Positions 17,529 to 28,127 of a DNA stretch of 59,016 nt are shown here, piece after piece. Numbering within the stretch: position 1 is the first letter of the stretch; each line of letters begins with the position of its first letter. The translations under genes were made by a program, and so were the position numbers. Source of the DNA: Nostoc sp. NMS4 (GTDB lineage: Bacteria; Cyanobacteriota; Cyanobacteriia; Cyanobacteriales; Nostocaceae); NCBI RefSeq assembly GCF_017115095.1, contig NZ_JABXKI010000113.1, positions 1-59,016 on the forward strand. Direction: 5' to 3'. The notes below the pieces were generated by a model. It worked only from the letters and a program-made list of their open reading frames with translations. It did not search any database and had not been told where the DNA came from.

Positions 17529-17960
17529 AGAAAATTACCCCCGCGTCCATTCAATATAAGTGCTTGCTTGATTCTTGCTACTTGAGATTGTATTTGGAGG
17601 ATGGGTGTTTTATTAGCAAATAATGACAAATCCTAACTTCTGATTCCTTTAGAAGCCAAGGGATAATAAATCAGGACTTACGCAACTGGCATATTATTTT
17701 CAGTTTGTAGTGTTCGCGTAGCGTCTCGCAGAGAGGACTTTAGTCCTCAAAATAAGGGCTAAAGCCCTTACTAAAAACTAAAAATCTGATTTTTTTGTGA
17801 CACTTACGTAAGTCCTATAAATTTCACCTGGATTATTCGTCTCTATATCTCAAGGTTTGAGTACTGTTAAGAATAAATTGCGAGTTGATACTAAGATTTT
17901 TCCCTATAAACCTCAACTTCTCATCTTGAGGGTTTTTCCAGGTTAAGTATTGGTTAATTT
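17529..17960. other. Gap between the two PstS-like genes
   Basis: No gene is present. About a third of the gap is one MITE-like element, listed separately. The remainder holds no clear signal. Confidence 0.5.
17673..17816. mobile_element. MITE-like element with AGGACTTACG/CGTAAGTCCT termini
   Basis: Perfect 10 bp terminal inverted repeats bound a 144 bp segment. Inside are two palindromes, GAGGACTTTAGTCCTC and AAGGGCTAAAGCCCTT, and a GTTCGCGTAGCGTCTCGC motif shared with other Nostoc repeats. The terminal motif also occurs near 20572, 35983 and 56484. No coding capacity. Confidence 0.6.
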
Positions 17961-19010
17961 TTATTTAATTCTGACAAATCCAGCTTTTTCGATCAGTTCT
18001 TGACCTTGAGGTGTCAGCAGCCAATTTGCATAAGCTTCGCCAGCTTGCTGATCTGTTTGACCATTCTGTTTAACGATTACAAATAAATTGCGGGTAATTG
18101 CATAATCTCCACTACGAAATGCTTGAGTATTCAACTGGTTACGTTTACTCGGACATTCAGATGGAGATACGATAGGTTCTTGGTAAGGAGGCACAAATTG
18201 ACCGCTTATTCGCCCTAATGGTACGGACTTAATCGTACATTGGGGTACAATCTCTGGGGCAGAAGCATAATAAATTGCGCCAGGATTTGCCGCTACTTTT
18301 CGTACTGCTTCTGTGGTTGTGCCAACATAACTAACGTTAGTACCAAAATTCTCTTTATTTAAAATGTTTTCGATAAAGAATTCCACTGTACCCGCAGCTT
18401 CTTTACTGCGAGAGTAGACTGTAATTGGTAAATTTGGCCCACCCACTTGTTGCCAATTAGTAATCTTGTCCGTGTAGATATCTTTAAGTTGGGCAACAGT
18501 TAAACCAGGTATATTGAGATTTTGGTTAACTGCGATCGCAATACCATCAATTGCCACCGGAATTTCTTTCAAACTAAATTCTTTTTGTTTAGCTTCGGTA
18601 TTTTCTTCAGGTTTAACTGAACGAGAAGATTGAGAAAAAGCTAGTTGATTATCTATCAACATCCGAATCCCAGTTCCAGATCCTGGTTGACCTGATGGAG
18701 GTTGAGTGTAGCGTAAAATAAAGCGAGGGCACAGCTTTTGCAGTACGGAGTCTGCCTCTTTACGGATGGGTGCCCAGGTTGTACTACCACCATAGTTGAA
18801 TGTCCCTTCTGGGAGATTTGGCACGTTACATTTATTGTTGTTTACAAACTGGTTTATGGGATTACTTGTGTTGCCACTCTCCGAAGATTTAGAAACAGTT
18901 CCGTTTAATTGCGCCCACCGTTCCATAAGAAACCATAGACCACCAAAGATTAGACCAATAGTGATGACAACGGCTAAAAAAAGACTAAGTGTTTCGTTTT
19001 TCTGAGACAT
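17961..19010 (-). CDS. PstS-like membrane-anchored substrate-binding protein (copy 2)
   Basis: It is a clear paralogue of the preceding binding protein. Shared features are MSQKNET at the N-terminus, one membrane helix, FNYGGSTTWAPIR, GSGTGIRMLIDNQLAFSQSSR and IPVAIDGIAIAVNQ, with near-identical C-terminal phrases such as QEPIVSPSECP. An extra NNKCNVPNLPEG segment precedes the binding domain. It lies 27 bases downstream of the kinase gene in the same direction, so the two are probably co-transcribed. Confidence 0.85.
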   Translation of the reverse strand: MSQKNETLSLFLAVVITIGLIFGGLWFLMERWAQLNGTVSKSSESGNTSNPINQFVNNNKCNVPNLPEGTFNYGGSTTWAPIRKEADSVLQKLCPRFILRYTQPPSGQPGSGTGIRMLIDNQLAFSQSSRSVKPEENTEAKQKEFSLKEIPVAIDGIAIAVNQNLNIPGLTVAQLKDIYTDKITNWQQVGGPNLPITVYSRSKEAAGTVEFFIENILNKENFGTNVSYVGTTTEAVRKVAANPGAIYYASAPEIVPQCTIKSVPLGRISGQFVPPYQEPIVSPSECPSKRNQLNTQAFRSGDYAITRNLFVIVKQNGQTDQQAGEAYANWLLTPQGQELIEKAGFVRIK

Positions 19011-19037
19011 TATACAGCTGTTAGCACCAGAAGTTTT

Positions 19038-20438
19038 TTAAAGTAAGAGAGATAATAATTTATAAATAAGTCGAAATACGGCTGTCAAGGAAATAGCTAC
19101 TAAACCTGCCCCAACTGCTAAAAAAACTACTCCCTCAATGCCAATCCCCCCTTGTAAAAAGCGGAGAAAAAAAATAATCGCAAAAGTAATTGTAGGAATA
19201 ATTAATAAATCGAACTTTTCAATCCACCGCCTGGTTTGAGCAAATATCAATATCCCCAAAATTACAGATGCAATAACGAAAGTAACTATTGGTTCTTTTA
19301 CTATACTGAAGAGAGCGATCGCTATCAATGCCCCTTCAAATCCACTAAATGCTGCCCCACCTAATAATTCCAATGTCGAAAATGCTGGTTGAGTTGGTGG
19401 ACGACGGGGGACGACGGGACTAGAATTGGGTGGTTGTGGCGGAAGTTTTACAGAGGGCGAATTAATTTGTATAGGGGCTTGATCTGCCTGTGAGTTAAGT
19501 GCATCTAAAACATCTTGAGCTGACTGTAAACGCTGATTAGCAGCAGGTAGCAGCATCTTATCTAAGATGTCAGCAAGGTGAGGGTTGACACTCACTTGCG
19601 ATCGCCATTTCCACTGGTTGCTATAGGCATCAAGTAGTTGAACTGCTTCTTGATTTGTCAACAAAATAATAATAGTTACAGCCAAAGCGTATAAATCCGT
19701 AGATGGGAAGACTTGACCCCCAGCCATCTGCTCAGGCGGTGCAAATCCCATAGAATAAATTCCTGTGGAAGAAGCCGCAGAACCAAGTGCAACATTTGTT
19801 ACCTGTTTAACTGCGCCAAAATCTAGTAAAAAAAGTCTACCATCACGACGGCGCATGATATTTGAAGGTTTAATGTCTCTGTGGATAATCCCTCTATGAT
19901 GGACAAACTTTAGCACCTTCAGGATTTCTTGCAGCACCTCCAACACTTGCTGCTCAGAAAATTTGCCTTGTTGAGCTAATTCTTCCTCTAAGTTTTGCCC
20001 ATCAATGTATTCTTGCACCAAGTAAAAAAACTGGTCTTGTTGTCCTGGTTGCAAACCATTAACTATTACTGGAAAGAAAGCAAACAAGTCTGGGATTTGC
20101 TCATGATCGTTACCCAGTTGTGATAAAACCTCTGCCTCTCTCTCAAACATCAACTGTGCTTGTTGCAGTTGATTTAAGCTTAAATTTCCCGCAGGTTGAA
20201 ACTGCTTAACTACGCATTGACGCATTCCTGGTATTCGGCGATCGCGTGCCAAAAATGCTGCTCCAAACCCGCCCCTTCCCAGCAACTTCGTTGTGACGTA
20301 TCGACCATCTAGCAACAGTGGCATACCACAGGTAGTGCAATACTTTTGCTCGGTTGTTTTCAGTGTCGTAATATCATCTAAATCGGCAAAATAGTTTTGT
20401 GGGCGTGGACAACGCGGACGAGTGCAGTAAACTTCCAT
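19038..20438 (-). CDS. Serine/threonine protein kinase with N-terminal zinc-ribbon-like cysteines and C-terminal membrane helices
   Basis: The N-terminus has four cysteines (C5, C10, C34, C37; YCTTCG), typical of cyanobacterial 4-Cys kinases. The kinase core follows: glycine loop LLGRGGFGAAFLA, catalytic loop HRDIKPSNIM, DFGAVKQV and an APPEQ motif. After a Pro-rich linker (about residues 325-350), three or four hydrophobic helices end the 466-residue protein. It should be a membrane kinase with its catalytic domain in the cytoplasm. The linked PstS-like proteins may provide its sensory input, an inference from context. Confidence 0.93.
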   Translation of the reverse strand: MEVYCTRPRCPRPQNYFADLDDITTLKTTEQKYCTTCGMPLLLDGRYVTTKLLGRGGFGAAFLARDRRIPGMRQCVVKQFQPAGNLSLNQLQQAQLMFEREAEVLSQLGNDHEQIPDLFAFFPVIVNGLQPGQQDQFFYLVQEYIDGQNLEEELAQQGKFSEQQVLEVLQEILKVLKFVHHRGIIHRDIKPSNIMRRRDGRLFLLDFGAVKQVTNVALGSAASSTGIYSMGFAPPEQMAGGQVFPSTDLYALAVTIIILLTNQEAVQLLDAYSNQWKWRSQVSVNPHLADILDKMLLPAANQRLQSAQDVLDALNSQADQAPIQINSPSVKLPPQPPNSSPVVPRRPPTQPAFSTLELLGGAAFSGFEGALIAIALFSIVKEPIVTFVIASVILGILIFAQTRRWIEKFDLLIIPTITFAIIFFLRFLQGGIGIEGVVFLAVGAGLVAISLTAVFRLIYKLLSLLL

Positions 20439-20819
20439 TTTTGTGATTAGTCAAAATAATTCGTAATTCGTAATGATGCGACGCTCCTGCGTCGCTAACG
20501 CAACTCTTAGAGACGCTGCACGAACGCTATCGATGACTCACTAACGTAATTCGTAATTAATTCAGATTAGGACTTACACACAGTCTACGGAAAAAGTAGA
20601 TGCAAAGCGGCTTGCCGTAGGCTATAAAAGAGGATGCAGAGGACACCAAGAAATGAGAGTTTGAAATGTTTTTTGCGTAAGTTTTGCAGATTACAGAGAA
20701 ACTAAATTTCTTTTTTTACGAAGAATAGAACAGGAAAATTTTTCTTGGTGTCAATCCCTAGCTGGCTTACAGTAAATAGGGTAATAATTACGAACTACTA
20801 GTTACGAATTACGAATTAT
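20439..20819. other. Repeat-rich gap upstream of the kinase
   Basis: No gene is present. It holds ATTCGTAATTCGTAAT STRR units at both ends, a GACGCTCCTGCGTCGCTAACG dispersed repeat near 20480, and a diverged AGGACTTACACA...TGCGTAAGT element at about 20572-20686. Confidence 0.55.
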
Positions 20820-21833
20820 TTAGTCTTCGCCAGATGAGGCGGGTGTCGCTACCTCCAATGTAGTTAGCACTATGTTTTTTTGTGATGATTTTAACACATC
20901 TTGATTCCATCCTGGGTTAGCAAACTGGGGCAAAATTTCTTGACTAAAGGCTTCTGCGGCTTTGGATCTATAGCGATTGGGATTACAAATCAGCCACAGC
21001 GTCCGTTTGACGACAACGCCTTCAATGGGAGTACGGTGCAGAACGCCCATTTGTAACTCTTTAGCGATCGCACTAGTTGAAACAAAGGCAGCCCCTAAAC
21101 CAGATTGCACAGCATTTTTAATCGCTTCAATGGAATTCAATTCCATTTCAACTTTAAAACGTCTGGTATCAATTTCACAGCGTCCTAGCACTTGGTCAAT
21201 TACTTTGCGGATAGTCGATTGAGAATCTAGGGCAATGAATTGTAATTTATATAGGTCTTCTTTCTGGATTTTTTCAAGTTTGGTAAAAGGATGAAAGACA
21301 GGTAAAATCAGCGCTAGCTCGTCCTCAGCGTAAGGAATCACGTCTAAAGATTCTGATAGTTCACCAGGAATTTCACCGCCGATAATTGCCAGATCGACTT
21401 GTCCGTTAGCGACACTCCAAGCAGTTCGCCGGGTAGAGTGGACGTGTAATTGCACCGCCACATCTGGATATTTTTGTCGGAACATACCGATCATTCTGGG
21501 CAAAAGATAAGTGCCGGTGGTTTGAGAAGCACCGACAATCAAAGTACCGCCTTGGAGATTTTGTAAATCCTCAATGGCGCGGCAGGTTTCTTGACAGAGA
21601 CTGAGGATTTTTTCACCGTAGTTTAAGAGTAGATGCCCGGCTTCGGTTAATTGGGCGCGTCGCCCTCCACGATCGAATAAGGGGACATCGAGCTGCCGTT
21701 CGAGATTTTGGACTTGCAAACTGACGGCGGGCTGGGAAACGTAAAGACTATCAGCGGCACGCTTGAAGCTTCCTTCTTGAGCGATCGCTTTCAGGATACG
21801 TAACTGATCTAAAGTGAAAGGAAGGTCAGACAT
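20820..21833 (-). CDS. rbcR: RbcR-type LysR regulator
   Basis: The N-terminal LysR helix-turn-helix is typical ([22 protein letters not shown]...[15 protein letters not shown]). The effector domain follows ([20 protein letters not shown]). Sequence and length match RbcR/Ycf30, a CO2- and redox-linked regulator of RuBisCO and Ndh genes. ATG giving [11 protein letters not shown] is the family start; the frame runs three codons upstream to a TTG. It is divergent from nnrU and lies close to ndhF1, consistent with control of carbon-uptake and NDH-1 genes. Confidence 0.9.
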   Translation of the reverse strand: MSDLPFTLDQLRILKAIAQEGSFKRAADSLYVSQPAVSLQVQNLERQLDVPLFDRGGRRAQLTEAGHLLLNYGEKILSLCQETCRAIEDLQNLQGGTLIVGASQTTGTYLLPRMIGMFRQKYPDVAVQLHVHSTRRTAWSVANGQVDLAIIGGEIPGELSESLDVIPYAEDELALILPVFHPFTKLEKIQKEDLYKLQFIALDSQSTIRKVIDQVLGRCEIDTRRFKVEMELNSIEAIKNAVQSGLGAAFVSTSAIAKELQMGVLHRTPIEGVVVKRTLWLICNPNRYRSKAAEAFSQEILPQFANPGWNQDVLKSSQKNIVLTTLEVATPASSGED

Positions 21834-22045
21834 AAGGCTCAACCCACAAACTTTTAAAGGAGCAGATGCACGTAATAAATCCGGTTTGGCAGCAATCAGC
21901 CGGACATGATTTGTTGCATATTAAACTTGAAGGCTTGACTCGAAAAAGACAGTAGCACAACATCTTGACTAAAGTCCCCTTTTGAATACTTTGTGGTATT
22001 GGTTGTACTGAATTCAGTTTTCTTTAAATTACTTCACCTGTGTAT

Positions 22046-22762
22046 ATGCTGCTGATTTCTTGGTTGACACCCAGTCATTTTGTCATACTGGGGTTACAAA
22101 TAGTTTTTGCGATCGCTCACAGTGGAGGCGCTGCTTTGCGTCCAAGGGCAGAAAAGTACATTGGCCCAAGGTTTTATCGCATTCTCTTTGCATTAGTCAG
22201 CCTACCGTTGGCTGTGATATTAATTATTTACTTTTTTGGGCACCGCTATGATGGTTTGCAAATTTGGCAGGTACAAGGTGTGCCAGGAGTGCGAGAATTT
22301 GTTTGGCTGCTGTCAGCAATCTCGTTTTTGTTTTTATATCCTGCTACCTTCAATCTACTAGAAATTGCTGCTATTCAAAAGCCCCAAGTTAATCTCTACG
22401 AAACAGGAATTATTCGGATTACCCGCCACCCCCAGATGGTAGGACAAATAATTTGGTGTGTTGCCCATACTCTCTGGCTCGGCACTACCTTTACCCTTGT
22501 GACTTCCATTGGATTGATATTGCATCACTTGTTTGGGGTTTGGCACGGGGATCGCCGTTTGAGCGATCGTTATGGGGAAGCTTTTGAAATTGCCAAACAG
22601 CGAACTTCGATTATTCCCTGTAAAGCAATTATTGACGGTCGTCAATCTCTCAAATGGCAGGAATTTATCCGCCCTGCCTATTTGGGAGTTGCCATTTTTA
22701 TCGCTTTGCTTTGGTGGTCGCACCCTCTGTTACTGGAAGCAACTAGTAGGATAGCATGGTAA
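22046..22762 (+). CDS. NnrU-family membrane protein (15-cis-zeta-carotene isomerase-like fold)
   Basis: Six or so hydrophobic helices and the motifs FAIAHSGGAALRP, YETGIIRITRHPQM and HHLFGVWHGDRRL place this in the NnrU family. Plant Z-ISO, a haem enzyme isomerising 15-cis-zeta-carotene, belongs to the same family and uses conserved histidines. Candidates here are the His in IAHSGG and the HH in LHHLFG. The zeta-carotene desaturase gene crtQ is also in this window but not adjacent. An upstream in-frame GTG two codons earlier is possible. Confidence 0.87.
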   Translation: MLLISWLTPSHFVILGLQIVFAIAHSGGAALRPRAEKYIGPRFYRILFALVSLPLAVILIIYFFGHRYDGLQIWQVQGVPGVREFVWLLSAISFLFLYPATFNLLEIAAIQKPQVNLYETGIIRITRHPQMVGQIIWCVAHTLWLGTTFTLVTSIGLILHHLFGVWHGDRRLSDRYGEAFEIAKQRTSIIPCKAIIDGRQSLKWQEFIRPAYLGVAIFIALLWWSHPLLLEATSRIAW

Positions 22763-23370
22763 CTTTCGACGATCCCCAGTATCAGCAGAAAATCCGAAAT
22801 AGATGGAAATTTCAGCTTATCAATTACGCCAAATCAATGTAGGATAAATTCAAACATCTATTCCGTGGGGGGTGCATTTAGTCAGCTTGAGATTTTATAA
22901 TTGATAGTCCTTGGTCAATTACCTTTCCTTGAAAAAAAGTGGTAGATTCAGTCATATCCCCAGGCGGCCACGGCAATCAGGAGTTTAACATCCGAAAAAG
23001 CCAACGCGATTTCTAAGGTGGCTTTTCTATCAGAGGCACATTAACGCCCTCATTTTTTGCCAATTATTTTGTGTCCTGAAATTTTTGTCCTGAAAGCATC
23101 TATCGGCAGTTACTGACTTGCCAATCCTCCACTGAAGCAGTGCTGAGTCCTGAGTCCTGAGTAAAAGCAAGCAACTTAAGTATTCATTGCTTGGCAATTA
23201 GTCCAAATCTCTCGCTTTAACTCTAAAAGCAAAATAAACGAGTTCCTCACTCAATCCCCTAACTTTTAGTTATGGACTTCTATTTACCAACCAGAACTCG
23301 GAACTCAGCACTACTCAATTCAGTACTGATAGCTAGTTTGATATAAAAACCTTATAATCCAAGAGGTATC
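22763..23370. other. Gap between nnrU and the thioredoxin gene
   Basis: No gene is seen. A terminator-like hairpin lies at 22995-23027. Short GAGTCCTGA and CAGTACTGA-like repeats occur near 23147 and 23305. Confidence 0.5.
22995..23027 (+). terminator. Hairpin downstream of nnrU
   Basis: AAAAAGCCA and TGGCTTTT pair around a 15-base loop, followed by TCT. It lies about 230 bases after the nnrU stop and could end its transcript. Confidence 0.5.
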
Positions 23371-23757
23371 ATGGTGTTGTCGGTTAGTGAGCGGACATTT
23401 ACTCAAGAAGTTTTAGAATCTCCTATTCCTGTTTTAGTTAACTTTGAAGCACCTTGGTGTGGCTTGTGTCGAGTTATCCATCCACTGTTGTTGCAATTTC
23501 AAGCCCAGTGCGGGGATGAAATTAAATTAGTCGGGGTTAACGCCGATCAAAATTTTAAATTGTCTAATACTTATAGGCTAAAATCACTACCCACTTTACT
23601 ATTGATTGAAAATGGCACCATTCGCCATCGCTTGGAATGCTTTCGCGGCAGAGAAGATTTACGTCTAGCCTTAGAAGAGATTAAAGCCAGCTACAGCAAT
23701 TACCCCAAAATCTACAAAAGTTCAAAAACAGTGGACTTAGAGTATCGGTCAGCTTGA
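23371..23757 (+). CDS. Thioredoxin-like protein with WCGLC active site
   Basis: The thioredoxin fold is recognisable: PVLVNFEAPWCGLCRVIHPLL, then VNADQNFKLSNTYRLKSLPTLLLIENG with the cis-proline. The active site is WCGLC rather than the usual WCGPC, so redox potential may differ. A C-terminal extension of about 20 residues (NYPKIYKSSKTVDLEY) goes beyond typical thioredoxin. The gene lies upstream of ndhF1, separated by STRR repeats. Confidence 0.88.
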   Translation: MVLSVSERTFTQEVLESPIPVLVNFEAPWCGLCRVIHPLLLQFQAQCGDEIKLVGVNADQNFKLSNTYRLKSLPTLLLIENGTIRHRLECFRGREDLRLALEEIKASYSNYPKIYKSSKTVDLEYRSA

Positions 23758-23762
23758 TATGT

Positions 23763-23845
23763 ATTAGGGATTGGGCATGGGGCATGGGGCATTGGGCATG
23801 GGGCAAATGACCAATGACTAATGACCAATGACTAATGACCAAATC
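23763..23845. repeat. STRR array between thioredoxin and ndhF1
   Basis: GGGCATGGGGCATTGGGCAT units are followed by TGACCAATGACTAATGACC units. Both families occur elsewhere in the window. Confidence 0.85.
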
Positions 23846-23970
23846 TAAAACCATGCTTAATACCCCACCCAATCAGCCTTGGGTGGGTTATTTTATCCTA
23901 AAGGGTGTGTGTCACAATTATTAACAGTTTCGACACGCTAAATCAAGAATTCTAAAAGTAGGCGTCAGTG

Positions 23971-26067
<2,097 letters not shown>

Positions 26068-26076
26068 TTTTAATCG

Positions 26077-26109
26077 GGGTGGGCGGATGTCCGCCCCTAA
26101 GTTTTTTTT
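26077..26109 (+). terminator. First terminator after ndhF1
   Basis: The perfect stem GGGCGGATGTCCGCCC is followed by CTAAG and T8. Confidence 0.9.
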
Positions 26110-26110
26110 A

Positions 26111-26135
26111 AGAGTCTAATTTAGACTCTTTTTTT
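26111..26135 (+). terminator. Second terminator after ndhF1
   Basis: AAGAGTCTAA and TTAGACTCTT pair directly and run into T7. Confidence 0.88.
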
Positions 26136-26186
26136 GGCGGATAGTTCAGTAATTCGATAGTTTAGAAAAAGGTGGTGAATAGGCAC

Positions 26187-26378
26187 ATGACAAAGAAGAA
26201 ATACATTTACTGGCAAGATGATGATATGTGGTTAGGTTATCTCGAAGAATATCCCGACTATTGGACTCAAGGTGAAGCTGAAGAGGAGTTAAGAGAAAAT
26301 CTACTCGATATTTACAATGAATTAACAAGTGGAACTATCCAAAATATTCGTAGAGTTGCAGAACTTGAAGTTTCATGA
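26187..26378 (+). CDS. hicB: HicB-type antitoxin
   Basis: This is a short acidic partial RNase-H-like HicB fold (YIYWQDDDMWLGYLEEYPDYWTQGEAEEELRENLLDIYNEL). It overlaps the HicA gene by four bases (ATGA), which fixes the pair. I start at ATG giving MTKKKYIYW; GTG codons lie four and five codons upstream. It should neutralise HicA and repress its own promoter. The antitoxin-first order is the reverse of the textbook hicAB order. Confidence 0.87.
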   Translation: MTKKKYIYWQDDDMWLGYLEEYPDYWTQGEAEEELRENLLDIYNELTSGTIQNIRRVAELEVS

Positions 26379-26560
26379 AACGAAGAGACTTAATCAGTAA
26401 ACTTGAAGAAATGGGTTGTATCTTCGTTCGTCATGGTAGCAAACATGATTGGTATCAGAATCCAATAACAAAAATATCTCAAGCTGTTCCTAGACATAGG
26501 GAAATTAAGGAGCAACTTGCAAAACATATTATTAAGATGCTTAACGATGAAGCAGGCTAA
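26375..26560 (+). CDS. hicA: HicA-type mRNA interferase toxin
   Basis: A compact dsRBD-like HicA/YcfA protein of 61 residues. The catalytic histidine region is intact (GCIFVRHGSKHDWYQNP), as is the C-terminal helix (PRHREIKEQLAKHIIKML). It appears complete, unlike the second hicA in this window. Translational coupling to hicB through ATGA would keep toxin and antitoxin in balance. Confidence 0.88.
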   Translation: MKRRDLISKLEEMGCIFVRHGSKHDWYQNPITKISQAVPRHREIKEQLAKHIIKMLNDEAG

Positions 26561-26584
26561 TGCTTAGAATAAAAGGTACTCACT

Positions 26585-26827
26585 ATGACCCTTGAACAGC
26601 TTGAAGCCGAAGTTTTTGCACTTCCAAAAGATTCTCAAGTGATTTTATTAGCAAGATTACTGGAAAGATTGGGTCAAGAAAGTGGAATAGATCAAGAAAT
26701 TGCGGCTAGTTGGGCTGAAGAAGCCCAGAAGCGTGATGAAGATATGAACACCAATCAAATTACTGGTATTCCGGCTGAAGAAGTGTTTCAACGTAGTAGG
26801 GGATTTAAACCCCCTAAATTTTGTTAA
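26585..26827 (+). CDS. Addiction-module antitoxin (RHH-like component), apparently without partner
   Basis: The sequence MTLEQLEAEVFALPKDSQVILLARLLERLG...EIAASWAEEAQKR matches the small 'putative addiction module component' family. These normally precede a RelE/ParE-type toxin. No toxin gene follows here. The last residues (RGFKPPKFC) are encoded by GGGGATTTAAACCCCC, a palindromic repeat, which suggests a repeat insertion or deletion that removed the natural C-terminus and toxin. Confidence 0.75.
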   Translation: MTLEQLEAEVFALPKDSQVILLARLLERLGQESGIDQEIAASWAEEAQKRDEDMNTNQITGIPAEEVFQRSRGFKPPKFC

Positions 26828-27027
26828 ATATTCAAGTCTTCTTTTACATCATCTGGCGGTTCAAACATAATCTCAAAACCTCCATTGGGAATAGTTCGAC
26901 GCAAAAATCTTAAATGGTCTTCTGCATCTTGGCGGTTAGCAAAACGGGCGACGATCTGAGATTGGGTAATCACTACAGTTCTTGCGATCGCCCAAGGCTG
27001 ATTTTGGGCGCTAACTGGTTTTATCAT
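26824..27027 (-). CDS. Small conserved hypothetical protein
   Basis: 67 residues with a good AGGAG ribosome-binding site eight bases before ATG. The central part, SQIVARFANRQDAEDHLRFLRRTIPNGGFEIMFEP, looks like a small alpha/beta fold. I do not know its function. Its stop codon overlaps the convergent antitoxin gene end by four bases. Confidence 0.65.
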   Translation of the reverse strand: MIKPVSAQNQPWAIARTVVITQSQIVARFANRQDAEDHLRFLRRTIPNGGFEIMFEPPDDVKEDLNI

Positions 27028-27171
27028 GGTGAATGTCTCCTTTTGTTAGGGAGCCAAGAGCCAGCAGGAAGCCTCGGAAACTTATTTGCTGGCTTTTGAC
27101 AAGATTTATAATTTTGTTGGCGGGTTGCTGTAAGTGTGAGTGTGTTTTCATCGCTTCTAAACACTCTCATC

Positions 27172-27561
27172 TCATACATTTTGGGGTAAAAGCTGGGTTG
27201 CATCATAGTCGTGCAATCCTGGGACAACTAGCCATAGCCACATCCGGCACTTGAACAACCGCAGCGATCGCAGCTCTTCTGGGAATATTTGATTTCTGTG
27301 ACCTTGCCAGTGTCCAAGGTGTGCAAGTTGTTGTTTGGCGCAGGTTGGGCAGAGGTCGCCTGGTTTTCCTTTGTCGATGGTGTAGTTTGAGTCTTCAGGA
27401 TTAAGGGGTTTTATGCCAGGAAAGCGCCCTGCTTCGGAATGGGGGCAGGGTTTGCCGTCGAGTTCTGCGGGGATGATGCCAGTGCAAATTAGGTTGTCGG
27501 GGTATACGTTGCCGTCGGGGGAGAGGAAAAGGGCTTTGGGTTCAGTGTTTTGAATATTCAT
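27172..27561 (-). CDS. Hypothetical Cys-containing protein, C-terminus uncertain
   Basis: The N-terminal 100 residues read like a real protein: ALFLSPDGNVYPDNLICTG, KPCPHSEAGRFPGIKPLN, GDLCPTCAKQQL. The cysteines might bind metal. After PEELRS the present frame gives a Trp/Leu-rich tail, while the next frame gives KSCDRCGCSSAGCGYG and stops at 27228. A one-base shift near the GCGATCGC octamer would switch between them. The family is not recognised. Confidence 0.55.
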   Translation of the reverse strand: MNIQNTEPKALFLSPDGNVYPDNLICTGIIPAELDGKPCPHSEAGRFPGIKPLNPEDSNYTIDKGKPGDLCPTCAKQQLAHLGHWQGHRNQIFPEELRSLRLFKCRMWLWLVVPGLHDYDATQLLPQNV

Positions 27562-27641
27562 GCTTGACTACTGCCAGAAGCAAATGCTATCCTGACAATA
27601 TACGTTAACCGAATAAATGTCAAACACGAAAATTAGAAACT

Positions 27642-28127
27642 TTAGCTTTCTTCCTGATGTGTAAATCCAACCATCTGAGCAACTAATTCCAAATGTTTCG
27701 ACTTTGAGCGAGTTGGTTCATAGATTCCGTTTTCCCATTCACTAACTGTTGCTTGACGCACACCCAGTTGTGTTGCAAATTCTGCCTGTGTTAAACCCAT
27801 TTGGAGACGTAATGCCTTGATTGATTTGCTATTCCACACCACTTTTCCATCTACAAGCTGCACTTGTTCGCTAGTAGTAAATTGGCAAAAAGTAACGCAT
27901 TGCTTATCAAAATCAACATCTCCAACGCGATATCCTGCTTCTATCCAGGACAAAGCCTGTAATGCGCCTTTGCTGCGATTACTCCACCACGCCCGTTTAC
28001 TTTTTGCTGAATTGGGTAAAGTATCATTTATTAAAGTCTCAATTTCAGCAAATGATAAAGTTATTTCATTTTGATCACCGCCACGTAAAAATTCAAGGAG
28101 TGGCTGGTACTTGCTGCCCTCCTTCAT
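27642..28127 (-). CDS. DUF7662-like domain fused to an XRE-type helix-turn-helix
   Basis: Residues 1-90 match a DUF7662-type domain (YQPLLEFLRGG...ITLSFAEIETLINDTLPNSA...AWWSNRSKG). Residues about 105-150 are an XRE helix-turn-helix (LRLQMGLTQAEFATQLGVRQATVSEWENG). The gene overlaps the specificity-subunit gene by four bases, so it is the third gene of the methylase operon. By context it may control expression of the system or act with it at DNA, both inferred. Confidence 0.75.
   Translation of the reverse strand: MKEGSKYQPLLEFLRGGDQNEITLSFAEIETLINDTLPNSAKSKRAWWSNRSKGALQALSWIEAGYRVGDVDFDKQCVTFCQFTTSEQVQLVDGKVVWNSKSIKALRLQMGLTQAEFATQLGVRQATVSEWENGIYEPTRSKSKHLELVAQMVGFTHQEES

Noticed and set aside
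26172..26186. GTG starts upstream of hicB
   Set aside because: The ATG giving MTKKKYIYW matches the family start, and the added residues (VNRH) have no support.
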